Shown here in pieces: positions 1 through 5,683 of a DNA stretch of 6,424 bases. Source of the stretch: Candidatus Omnitrophota bacterium (GTDB lineage Bacteria; Omnitrophota; Gorgyraeia; Gygaellales; Profunditerraquicolaceae); NCBI GenBank assembly GCA_023228185.1, contig JALOBQ010000056.1, positions 1 through 6,424 of the forward strand. The letters run 5' to 3'. The translations under genes were made by a program, and so were the position numbers. Below the pieces are notes generated by a model that worked only from the letters and a program-made list of their open reading frames with translations, searched no databases and was not told the origin of the DNA. The first letter of the stretch is position 1, and every line of letters begins with the position of its first letter.

Positions 1-177
1 CGTGGATTTTTTAGAACCGCTGTAACCGACAATACCGGGAGCGCTCCAAACCAGCACATTGCCTGTTTTATCGGTAATCGTAATGATCGTATTATTAAAA
101 CTTGCCTGAATGTGGGCAATACCGCTAGTAATACCTTTGGCGATCTTTTTCTTTTTTGCCTTTTCTTTTGTTGCCAT
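1..177 (-). CDS. rpsK: 30S ribosomal protein S11 (uS11), N-terminal part, cut by window edge
   Basis: Partial gene: only the first 59 codons lie in the window and the C-terminal half continues beyond base 1. The protein begins MATKEKAKKKKIAKG, a lysine-rich tail, followed by the S11 core: GIAHIQASFNNTIITITD (about residues 19-36), then GNVLVWSAPG and GYSGSKKST (about 51-59), matching the usual GHIQATFNNT and G(F/Y)xGSxKST blocks. uS11 sits on the platform of the small subunit, contacts 16S rRNA beside S18 and S21, and helps shape the mRNA exit region near the E site. The ATG at 177-175 is preceded by a strong AAGGAG 11 bases upstream, which fixes the start. It follows rpsM with a 34-base gap, as in the standard alpha operon. 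Family assignment is very secure; the GYSGSKKST variant (commonly GFKGSRKST) is a mild substitution, not a defect. Confidence 0.97.
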   Translation of the reverse strand, partial: MATKEKAKKKKIAKGITSGIAHIQASFNNTIITITDKTGNVLVWSAPGIVGYSGSKKST

Positions 178-188
178 ATGCTTATACG

Positions 189-194
189 CTCCTT
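189..194 (-). promoter_or_regulatory. Ribosome binding site of rpsK
   Basis: AAGGAG on the minus strand, 11 bases before the rpsK ATG, inside the 34-base rpsM-rpsK gap. It is among the best Shine-Dalgarno matches in the window and supports independent initiation on rpsK rather than reliance on coupling to rpsM. Confidence 0.8.
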
Positions 195-211
195 CTTAAA
201 TAAAACTTTGC

Positions 212-622
212 TTATTTAGCTGCTTTTACTGGTGCTTTCTTAGCTTCAATTTTTTTAACAATTGCCATATTGCCCTTGCGCGGGCCTTTTCTGGTGCGTG
301 AATTTGTGCGCGTGCGCTGGCCCCTTGCCGGCAGGCCTTTCTTATGCCGCGAGCCGCGGTAAGAACCGATATCCATCAAGCGCTTAATATCCTGCGAAAT
401 ATCCCTGCGCAGATCGCCTTCCAACCTGAGATTAAGTTTTATAAAAGTGGCGGTAATCCTGGCAATCTCTTCGTCGCTTAAATCTTTTGCCCTTTTATCC
501 GGGCTAACATTAGCTTCTTTTAAAACAAGATTAGAAAGTGCCCTACCAATACCGTATAAATAGGTTAAAGCGATAAAAACTTTTTTTTCTTTAGGAATGT
601 CTACACCGAGAATTCTTGGCAT
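212..622 (-). CDS. rpsM: 30S ribosomal protein S13 (uS13)
   Basis: Complete 136-residue S13. It starts MPRILGVDIPKEKKV, continues with the helix-turn region ALTYLYGIGRALS (about 18-30), and carries the family signature around 88-113: YRGSRHKKGLPARGQRTRTN followed by SRTRKGPRKG. uS13 lies in the head of the small subunit, bridges to the large subunit through L5, and its basic C-terminal tail reaches toward the P-site tRNA. Family members are usually about 115-126 residues. The extra length is the C-terminal tail after RKGN, which is rich in lysine and alanine (KKIEAKKAPVKAAK). The start is supported by AAGGAG at 629-634, 6 bases before the ATG. The gene lies 19 bases after rpmJ and 34 before rpsK, the normal alpha-operon order. 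Identification is secure. Confidence 0.98.
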   Translation of the reverse strand: MPRILGVDIPKEKKVFIALTYLYGIGRALSNLVLKEANVSPDKRAKDLSDEEIARITATFIKLNLRLEGDLRRDISQDIKRLMDIGSYRGSRHKKGLPARGQRTRTNSRTRKGPRKGNMAIVKKIEAKKAPVKAAK

Positions 623-628
623 TATTTA

Positions 629-634
629 CTCCTT
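629..634 (-). promoter_or_regulatory. Ribosome binding site of rpsM
   Basis: AAGGAG on the minus strand, 6 bases upstream of the rpsM ATG and inside the 19-base rpmJ-rpsM gap. It selects the ATG at 622-620 as the S13 start. Confidence 0.8.
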
Positions 635-641
635 AAATAAA

Positions 642-755
642 TTAACCTTGTCTTTGTTTATGCTTTTGGTTAGAGCAGATGACCCGCACTACACCTTTTC
701 TTTTGATCACTTTACACTTATCGCAAATCTTACGCACAGAGGCTTTAACTTTCAT
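642..755 (-). CDS. rpmJ: 50S ribosomal protein L36 (bL36), zinc-binding form
   Basis: A short 37-residue gene: MKVKASVRKICDKC at the start, ending QKHKQRQG before TAA. It is the typical full length for L36. The zinc ligands are all present: Cys11, Cys14, Cys27 and His32, the C+ form that folds as a small zinc ribbon. bL36 binds 23S rRNA late in large-subunit assembly, near the base of the L7/L12 stalk. The ATG lies one base after the infA stop, with GGGTG about 7 bases upstream acting as the ribosome binding site inside the end of infA. Many bacteria also hold a zinc-free L36 paralogue elsewhere, induced under zinc starvation; nothing here shows whether this one does. Confidence is high from the cysteine/histidine pattern, length and position between infA and rpsM. 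Confidence 0.97.
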   Translation of the reverse strand: MKVKASVRKICDKCKVIKRKGVVRVICSNQKHKQRQG

Positions 756-756
756 C

Positions 757-975
757 TTATTTCACCCGAAATGTTATTCTCCCTCTTGTTAGATCATAAG
801 GAGAAAGTTCTAATTTTACTTTATCACCCGGCAGTATCCTGATAAAATTCATGCGCATCTTGCCGGAAATATGCGCTAACACGATATGGCCATTCTCCAA
901 CTCCACTTTAAACATAGCGTTGGGTAAAGCTTCAGCAATCTTTCCTTCTGTCTCAATAAGGTCTTCTTTTGCCAT
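757..975 (-). CDS. infA: Translation initiation factor IF-1
   Basis: Complete 72-residue IF-1, exactly the usual family length. It is a single S1/OB-fold domain: MAKEDLIETEGKIAEALPNA, then MFKVELENGH (about 21-30), AHISGKMRMNFIRILPGDKV (about 34-53) and the ending LSPYDLTRGRITFRVK. IF-1 binds the A site of the 30S subunit, blocks early tRNA entry and strengthens IF-2 and IF-3 during initiation. The gene starts 2 bases after the map stop and ends 1 base before rpmJ. No strong Shine-Dalgarno motif is visible directly before this ATG (upstream is AT-rich), so translation probably depends on coupling to map. The identity is not in doubt. Confidence 0.98.
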   Translation of the reverse strand: MAKEDLIETEGKIAEALPNAMFKVELENGHIVLAHISGKMRMNFIRILPGDKVKLELSPYDLTRGRITFRVK

Positions 976-977
976 AT

Positions 978-1721
978 TTATTTACTTAAAATTACCGGCC
1001 CTTTATCTGTTATTGCCACAGTATGCTCAAAATGCGCTGATGGCAAACCATCTTTTGTTATCACCGTCCAGCCGTTATCGGTAATTTTAGCTTCCCAGCC
1101 GCCTAAATTAATCATCGGCTCAATCGCCAAAACCATACCGTGTTTTAATAACGGCCCACAGCCTGCTGGCCCGAAATTCGGCACCTCCGGCTCTTCATGC
1201 AACGCCCTGCCTATGCCATGGCCGACAAACTGCCGCACTACTGAAAAACCTTCTTTTTCAGCAAAAACCTGAATCGTATGAGAAATATCAGTTAAGTGGT
1301 TTCCTACCCTGGCCTGTTTAATACCTTCATTTAACGAAAGCCGGGTAACCTCTATCAAGCGGATTGTCTCTTGGTCAACTTTGCCAACCGCAACAGTCAG
1401 CGCCGAATCCGAAAAATAACCCTGATAGTTAACGCCGATATCTAAACTTACGATATCGCCATCATTGATAATCCTTAGCCCGGGTATGCCGTGCACAATT
1501 TCTTCATTCACGGAAATACACGCGCTGGCAGGAAAACCTTTATAATCTTTAAAAGCAGGTAAAGCGCCGGATTCCAAAATCATCTTTTCGATCAACTGGT
1601 CAAGTTCTCCAGTGCTCAAGCCGGCGCGAACTAGTTTACCTGACCGCCTTAACACTTCGCCAAGAATCTTACCAGCTTTACCAAGCATCTCCAAATCCTG
1701 GCTGGATTTTAGCGGGATCAT
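978..1721 (-). CDS. map: Methionine aminopeptidase, type I
   Basis: Complete 247-residue type I enzyme, near the usual 250-265, without an N-terminal zinc-finger or linker extension. It removes the initiator methionine from new proteins, after deformylation, when the second residue is small. All five metal ligands of the pita-bread fold can be placed: Asp94 (SLDIGV), Asp105 (FSDSA), His168 (VGHGIG), Glu201 (AIEPM) and Glu232 (HFEHT). The active-site histidine equivalent to E. coli His79 is His77 (VHGIP). ACISVNEEIVHGIP is the classic type I block. The ATG overlaps the adk stop as ATGA, and only a weak purine-rich site (AAGCAGAG) lies upstream, so it is probably translated by coupling to adk. 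It sits next to ribosomal genes and infA as in Gram-positive-type operons. It should be catalytically active. Confidence 0.98.
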   Translation of the reverse strand: MIPLKSSQDLEMLGKAGKILGEVLRRSGKLVRAGLSTGELDQLIEKMILESGALPAFKDYKGFPASACISVNEEIVHGIPGLRIINDGDIVSLDIGVNYQGYFSDSALTVAVGKVDQETIRLIEVTRLSLNEGIKQARVGNHLTDISHTIQVFAEKEGFSVVRQFVGHGIGRALHEEPEVPNFGPAGCGPLLKHGMVLAIEPMINLGGWEAKITDNGWTVITKDGLPSAHFEHTVAITDKGPVILSK

Positions 1722-2368
1722 TTTAATGCTCTGCTTAAATCAATAATTTGTCCAAGAACAATCTGCGGATCCAAATCCGCGGCTAATTTATGTAATTTAT
1801 TCTGCTTTGTGTAAAATTCAATTAAAGAAGAAACTTCATTTTTATAAACATCCAGGCGTTTACGCACGGTTGTTTCCACATCATCAGTGCGCTGGTATAA
1901 CGAACCGCCGCAATTATCGCAGATGCCTTTTTCTTTAGGAGGCATATTCGTAATATGAAAATTTGCCCCGCACTTTGAACAAACTAACCTGCCGGTAAGC
2001 CGCTTAATGATTACTTCATCAGCAGTATCCAGATAAACTACCAGGTCAACTGCGATATTCTTCTTCATTAAGATCTGGTCAAGCATTCCCGCCTGCGCTA
2101 ACGTGCGAGGATAACCATCGAGAATAAAACCTTTTTTGATATCCGCGTTATTAAAACGCTCATCGAGCATACTGGCGACTAACGCGTCAGGAACAAGCAA
2201 ACCTTTATCCATTATTCCCTTAGCCTGCTGGCCAAGCTGAGTGTCAGCTTTAACGTTCTGCCTTAAGATATCGCCTGTGGAAATATGCGGTAACTGCATC
2301 GCTTTAGCTAATCTCACAGCCTGCGTGCCTTTACCGGCTCCCGGAGGCCCTAATAGAACAATCTGCAT
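1718..2368 (-). CDS. adk: Adenylate kinase, long form with zinc-ribbon LID
   Basis: Complete 216-residue cytoplasmic enzyme that interconverts ATP + AMP and 2 ADP. The P-loop is GPPGAGKGT (7-15). The AMP-binding region includes HISTGDILR (28-36), and FILDGYPRT (81-89) carries the conserved DGYPR. The LID follows TGRLVCSKCG and contains four cysteines in two CxxC pairs (Cys130, Cys133, Cys150, Cys153), the structural zinc site found in many Gram-positive and other bacterial enzymes and lost in E. coli. After it come RTDD (160-163) and VRKRLDVY, containing the catalytic arginines. The start overlaps the secY stop as TAATG and has a good site, AAGGA, 8 bases upstream (2377-2381). It ends in the ATGA overlap with map. 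Identification and activity are secure from the motifs. Confidence 0.98.
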   Translation of the reverse strand: MQIVLLGPPGAGKGTQAVRLAKAMQLPHISTGDILRQNVKADTQLGQQAKGIMDKGLLVPDALVASMLDERFNNADIKKGFILDGYPRTLAQAGMLDQILMKKNIAVDLVVYLDTADEVIIKRLTGRLVCSKCGANFHITNMPPKEKGICDNCGGSLYQRTDDVETTVRKRLDVYKNEVSSLIEFYTKQNKLHKLAADLDPQIVLGQIIDLSRALK

Positions 2369-3714
2369 TATCTTCTTCCTTTAATATGCCCGGACTTAAT
2401 AAAACCTTCGTAGTGATGAGTCAAAAGATGCGACTCTACCTGCTTTAAGGTATCCAACATTACGCCTACGATAATTAAGATACCGGTGCCGCCGAAAAAT
2501 GAGGCTACTAAATACGGGACCTTTAACCAGGCCATGATAAAATCAGGAAAAATTGCGATAAAGGCGATAAAAGATGCCCCGGCTAAAGTAATCCGCGTCA
2601 TTACATAATCTAAAAATTCCGCGGTAGACGCCCCTGGCCTGATCCCGGGAATAAAACCACCGTATTTTTTCATATTCTCGGAAAGGTCATTCGGGTTAAA
2701 GACGATCGCGGTATAAAAATAACAGAAAAAGATTATCAAAAGAGCGTAAACTAACGTATAAAGAAAATTTCCGCGGATCAAACTTTGCGCCAGGCGCTGA
2801 AATCCCGGATTAGGAATAAAAGACGCTAAAGTCGCCGGAAAAAGGATGATCGACTGCGCGAAGATTATCGCGATCACCCCGGATGTATCTACTTTTAAAG
2901 GTATATATGTGCTTTGGCCGCCGTAAACTTTTCTTCCCACGATGCGCCGGGCATACTGCACGGGGATCTTTCTTACCCCTTGCGTAACCATAATTACGGA
3001 AAAAACCACACCCACCAGGAAAAAAGCCATAATCAGTAATGTCAGCGGCTGGATTTGGCGGCGCGCGGCGTCAAAAGGAGCGATTAAAACAAAAAGCTGG
3101 TTGATTGCCGTAGGAATACGCGAAATAATACCGGCGGTAATAACCAATGATATGCCGTTTCCGATGCCACGCTCCTGGATCTGTTCGCCCAGCCACATAA
3201 TAAAAATTGTTCCTGTGGTCAAGGTGAGCACCGTAAGAATTCTAAAACCCCAACCCGGTTGTAAGACGATTTGTAACCCCTCAAAACGCGCGGGGCTTTC
3301 AAGCCAAAGCGCGATAAAATACGACTGGATCACAGAAAGTACTACCGTGCCGTAACGGGTCAGCTGATTGATCTTCTCATAACCAGCCTTGCCCTCTTTA
3401 GCCATTTTTTCTAAAGCAGGAATTACCGCCGTCAACAACTGCATAATGATCGATGACGATATATACGGCATAATTCCAAGAGCAAATATCGTTAAACGCT
3501 CCATAGCGCCGCCGGAGAACATATTAATTATACCAAAGAGCGTGCCGCCTTGCGTCTGAGCGATGCGGTTAAAAAAATCCGCTAAAGCCACGCCGTCAAT
3601 ACCGGGAATAGGCAGATAGCAACCTACGCGGTAAACAGCGATCAAAGCGCCCGTAATCAGCAACCTGCGCTTTAAATCCGGGATTTTAAATGAATTTACT
3701 AAAGCACTAAACAT
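2368..3714 (-). CDS. secY: Preprotein translocase channel subunit SecY
   Basis: Complete 448-residue integral membrane protein, the pore of the SecYEG complex that moves unfolded proteins across, or inserts them into, the cytoplasmic membrane. Ten hydrophobic segments are recognisable, the first around 16-34. Landmarks: the plug and second segment at about 63-95 (NMFSGGAMERLTIFALGIMP, then SSSIIMQLL), the GEQIQERGIGNGISL block at 176-190, the cytoplasmic loop with PVQYARR at 251-257, and the fifth cytoplasmic loop YGGFIPGIRPG at 351-361, whose Arg359 corresponds to the arginine needed for SecA-driven translocation. The C-terminal end, VESHLLTHHYEGF, is also typical. The ATG overlaps the end of rplO by 8 bases. 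The nearest AAGG lies about 12 bases upstream inside rplO, so coupled translation is likely. It shares its last base with the adk start. No truncation is seen. Confidence 0.99.
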   Translation of the reverse strand: MFSALVNSFKIPDLKRRLLITGALIAVYRVGCYLPIPGIDGVALADFFNRIAQTQGGTLFGIINMFSGGAMERLTIFALGIMPYISSSIIMQLLTAVIPALEKMAKEGKAGYEKINQLTRYGTVVLSVIQSYFIALWLESPARFEGLQIVLQPGWGFRILTVLTLTTGTIFIMWLGEQIQERGIGNGISLVITAGIISRIPTAINQLFVLIAPFDAARRQIQPLTLLIMAFFLVGVVFSVIMVTQGVRKIPVQYARRIVGRKVYGGQSTYIPLKVDTSGVIAIIFAQSIILFPATLASFIPNPGFQRLAQSLIRGNFLYTLVYALLIIFFCYFYTAIVFNPNDLSENMKKYGGFIPGIRPGASTAEFLDYVMTRITLAGASFIAFIAIFPDFIMAWLKVPYLVASFFGGTGILIIVGVMLDTLKQVESHLLTHHYEGFIKSGHIKGRR

Positions 3715-4297
3715 TTAGAATTTGGACCTTACCGCCGGCATTAGCGATCTCTTGCGCGGCGCGTTTTGAAAAAGCATGCGCCAGGACAGTAACAGGATTT
3801 TTTATGTTTCCTTTTCCTAAAATCTTTACTAATTTTGCCTGATCGCGGATTAATCCGTTTTTTTTCAAAACTTCCAAAGTAATCGTGCTTTCCTTAACTC
3901 GATTCAAAGATTCTAAATTAACCAGTTGAAAAACTTTCCTAAAATTGCTCACAAATCCGCGTTTAGGCATCTTGCGGATCAAAGGAGACTGGCCGCCTTC
4001 AAACCCTAAATAAAAATGCCGGCCGGCGCGGGAAGTCTGGCCCTTGCTGCCGCGCGTGGATGTTTTGCCATGGCCACTGCTGGAACCGCGGCCAAGGTAT
4101 TTACGTTTCTTGTGCGCTCCATATGGGGCGGGTAATTTTTCTAAAGCCACTAAATTCGAATAATCTTTTTCCACAGCCTGTTTGAGAACAACCGGCTTAA
4201 CTGTTTTAACAGTTTTAATTTTTTCCACCGCTTTTTTTACTTGCGGCTTAACGGCTTTGTTTTCAGTTTTGGGGGTCTTGTTAGTTTTTTCTTTCAT
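3707..4297 (-). CDS. rplO: 50S ribosomal protein L15 (uL15) with lysine-rich N-terminal extension
   Basis: 196 residues against a usual 145-150. The L15 core starts near residue 51: ALEKLPAPYGAHKKRKYLGRG, GHGKTSTRGSKGQTSRAG (75-92), GFEGGQSPLIRKMPKRGF (98-115), and the C-terminal globular domain with VKILGKGNI (157-165), AFSKRAAQEI and AGGKVQIL. uL15 binds 23S rRNA and its extended basic arm threads into the large subunit during late assembly. Residues 1-49 are low-complexity Lys/Val/Thr sequence unlike normal L15. The ATG at 4297 has AAGG 8 bases upstream and begins 3 bases after the rpsE stop, so I prefer it. A GTG at 4150-4148 (codon 50) would give a standard 147-residue L15 but has only a distant purine run upstream. 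The gene overlaps secY by 8 bases. The rpmD gene that usually precedes it is absent. Confidence 0.95.
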   Translation of the reverse strand: MKEKTNKTPKTENKAVKPQVKKAVEKIKTVKTVKPVVLKQAVEKDYSNLVALEKLPAPYGAHKKRKYLGRGSSSGHGKTSTRGSKGQTSRAGRHFYLGFEGGQSPLIRKMPKRGFVSNFRKVFQLVNLESLNRVKESTITLEVLKKNGLIRDQAKLVKILGKGNIKNPVTVLAHAFSKRAAQEIANAGGKVQILNV

Positions 4298-4300
4298 TTT

Positions 4301-4326
4301 TTAAGCCTTAAGGCTTTTTAAGCCTT
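4301..4326 (-). repeat. Three tandem half-repeats forming alternative hairpins over the rpsE/rplO junction
   Basis: Read on the minus strand this segment contains AAGGCTT (4326-4320), AAGCCTT (4316-4310) and AAGGCTT (4309-4303). The middle copy is complementary to both outer ones. Pairing with the first gives a 7-bp stem with a 3-base loop and leaves the rplO AAGG site free. Pairing with the last gives a short stem of about 5 bp around UUAA and hides that site. The segment also encodes the last residues of S5 (GLKSLKA) and its stop codon. The repeats are seen directly; a regulatory role is inference, and repetition in a Lys/Leu-rich C-terminus could arise by chance. Confidence 0.45.
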
Positions 4327-4753
4327 GAACAGTAGCCCGAATTACGTTAATCGGGTTATTTGATTTTAAACATTTAGTCAGGATATCTTTGATACCGGCT
4401 GCTTCGCAAATCGCGCGCACCGGGCCAGCGGCAATAACGCCAGTTCCTTCAGAAGCCGGCTTAAGCAAAACTTTTGCCGCGCCGAAATGGCCAATAACTT
4501 CATGCGGTATGGTAACGCCTTCCAAGGAAACCTTGAAAAGGCTTTTCTTGGCTTTGGTTAAAGATTTTCTGATCGCGTCTGCAACTTCATTGGCTTTATC
4601 TAAAGCAAAGCCTACCCTGCCTTTTGTGTCACCGACGACTACCAGGGCGCTAAAGTGCATTTTTTTACCGCCTTTGGTAACTTTGGTGACGCGGTTGATA
4701 GAAATTACTTTTTCGATTAGATCCGACTGCTTTTCAACATTAAATTCACGCAT
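4301..4753 (-). CDS. rpsE: 30S ribosomal protein S5 (uS5)
   Basis: Complete 150-residue S5, slightly shorter than E. coli's 166 because both termini are short. It has the N-terminal dsRBD-like domain (LIEKVISINRVTKVTKGGKK, about 12-31, then FSALVVVGD, 34-42) and the C-terminal domain (TIPHEVIGHFGAAKVLLKPA at 81-100, GTGVIAAGPVRAICEAAGI at 103-121, SNNPINVIRATVQGL at 131-145). uS5 lies at the mRNA entry side of the small subunit with S3 and S4 and affects decoding accuracy and helicase activity. One small oddity is ALDKANEV at 50-57, where most homologues have a glycine before KA. GGAG at 4763-4766, 9 bases upstream and inside the end of rplR, supports the start. The stop is followed 3 bases later by rplO, so the usual rpmD is missing. 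Confidence 0.98.
   Translation of the reverse strand: MREFNVEKQSDLIEKVISINRVTKVTKGGKKMHFSALVVVGDTKGRVGFALDKANEVADAIRKSLTKAKKSLFKVSLEGVTIPHEVIGHFGAAKVLLKPASEGTGVIAAGPVRAICEAAGIKDILTKCLKSNNPINVIRATVQGLKSLKA
4306..4309 (-). promoter_or_regulatory. Ribosome binding site of rplO
   Basis: AAGG on the minus strand, 8 bases before the ATG at 4297 and overlapping the last codons of rpsE. Its spacing supports the upstream start that gives L15 its long N-terminal extension. Confidence 0.65.
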
Positions 4754-4756
4754 ATT

Positions 4757-5116
4757 TTAAAACTCCATTCCACCTTTTCTTAACGAATCGGCAAAAGATT
4801 TAACCCTGCCGTGGTACAAATAACCGGCGCGGTCAAAAACTATTTTACTAAACCCCTTTTCCTTGGCCGCTTTGGCAAAAAGCTCGCCAAAAGCAACCGA
4901 AGACTTAACGTTACCGGCGCTGGCGAAAAGCTTTTTTACCGATTTATCATTGGTTGATAAAGAAAACAAAACCTTGCCGGAAGCGTCGTCAATGATTTGC
5001 CCGGAAATATTCTTTAAGCTGCGGTGCACAACCAAACGCGGCTTCTGCGTCGTGCCAAACATCTTCTTCTTTAACCTGGAATGCCTTTTCGATCTTGATT
5101 CTTCTTTGCTTTTCAT
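4757..5116 (-). CDS. rplR: 50S ribosomal protein L18 (uL18)
   Basis: 119 residues, the normal L18 length, from the ATG at 5116-5114. It has the basic N-terminus (MKSKEESRSKRHSRLKKKMFG), the core PRLVVHRSLKNISGQIIDD (about 27-45), the C-terminal block KIVFDRAGYLYHGRVKSFAD, and the ending LRKGGMEF. uL18 binds 5S rRNA together with L5 and L25 and anchors the 5S particle in the central protuberance. An in-frame ATG at 5146 would add ten residues, but that stretch overlaps rplF, has no family support and lies upstream of a better site: GGGAAAG at 5121-5127. The chosen start lies one base after the rplF stop. Its own end carries the rpsE ribosome binding site. Identity is secure. Confidence 0.97.
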   Translation of the reverse strand: MKSKEESRSKRHSRLKKKMFGTTQKPRLVVHRSLKNISGQIIDDASGKVLFSLSTNDKSVKKLFASAGNVKSSVAFGELFAKAAKEKGFSKIVFDRAGYLYHGRVKSFADSLRKGGMEF

Positions 5117-5117
5117 T

Positions 5118-5663
5118 TTACTTTCCCGTTGCCTTAGCTTTTCCAACTTTCTTTTTCACATGTTCACCGACAAAACGTATGCCTTTGCCCTTGTAAGGCT
5201 CCGGCGGATAAATATCGTGGATCTCGCTGGCGATTTTTCCCACCAGCTCTTTATCAATGCCCTTAATAATAATTTGCGTCGGCTTAGGTGTTTCCATTTT
5301 TATGCCTTCAGGAATATCCACATTTACAGGATGCGAAAAACCTAAAGCCATATTCAATACTTTTCCCTGCACAGCAGCACGGAATCCCACGCCCTGGATC
5401 TCCAGTTCTTTAGAATAACCTTCACAAACACCTTTAATCATATTCGCGATCAACGCGCGGTATAAACCGTGAAAAGCGCGGTCCATCTTTGTATTGGCGA
5501 CCCGCTTAACAAAAATCTGGCCGTCTTTAATCTCCGCGGTTATCCTGTCGGAAAGCTTACGGCTAAGCTTGCCTTGTTTGCCTTCTACCAGGATCACGCC
5601 GTCTTTAATCTCTACTAAAACATCTTTGGGTATTGCTACCGCTTTTTGGCCTATTCTAGACAT
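5118..5663 (-). CDS. rplF: 50S ribosomal protein L6 (uL6)
   Basis: Complete 181-residue L6, close to the usual 176-180. It begins MSRIGQKAVAIPKDV, as is typical, and has two similar alpha/beta domains. The first contains FHGLYRALIANMIKGV (64-79), and the second holds LEIQGVGFRAAVQGKVL (87-103), LGFSHPV (107-113) and the family signature PEPYKGKGIRF (154-164), followed by a basic tail. uL6 lies near the sarcin-ricin loop and the base of the L7/L12 stalk and is needed late in 50S assembly. AAGGA at 5676-5680, 12 bases upstream, supports the start. The gap after rpsH is 20 bases, and the stop is one base before the rplR ATG. Nothing unusual is seen. Confidence 0.98.
   Translation of the reverse strand: MSRIGQKAVAIPKDVLVEIKDGVILVEGKQGKLSRKLSDRITAEIKDGQIFVKRVANTKMDRAFHGLYRALIANMIKGVCEGYSKELEIQGVGFRAAVQGKVLNMALGFSHPVNVDIPEGIKMETPKPTQIIIKGIDKELVGKIASEIHDIYPPEPYKGKGIRFVGEHVKKKVGKAKATGK
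5121..5127 (-). promoter_or_regulatory. Ribosome binding site of rplR
   Basis: GGGAAAG on the minus strand, overlapping the last codons of rplF and 4 bases from the ATG at 5116. It favours this start over the in-frame ATG 30 bases upstream and gives an L18 of standard length. Confidence 0.6.
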
Positions 5664-5683
5664 TTTTAGATATATTCCTTAGT

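Noticed and set aside
597..1084. Plus-strand open frames opposite rpsM, rpmJ, infA and map
   Set aside because: The sequence is fully explained by minus-strand genes, including the short rpmJ gene; the predicted peptides have no domain features.
2942..3355. A 137-codon open frame on the plus strand inside secY
   Set aside because: It is antisense to highly conserved SecY segments, shows no recognisable motif and has no convincing ribosome binding site; it is a by-product of the coding bias of secY.
3527..3532. TATAAT on the minus strand inside secY as a possible internal promoter
   Set aside because: No plausible -35 element at the right distance, and it falls in coding sequence with no gene start nearby.
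4148..4150. GTG as the true rplO start, giving a 147-residue L15
   Set aside because: Kept only as an alternative: no good Shine-Dalgarno at normal spacing, while the ATG at 4297 has one and fits the tight spacing to rpsE.
5117..5146. Upstream ATG giving rplR ten more residues
   Set aside because: It lies inside rplF, the added residues do not match L18, and the ATG at 5116 has a better ribosome binding site and gives the normal length.
4389..5345. Plus-strand open frames opposite rpsE, rplR and rplF
   Set aside because: They lie antisense to secure ribosomal protein genes and have no family resemblance or initiation signal.
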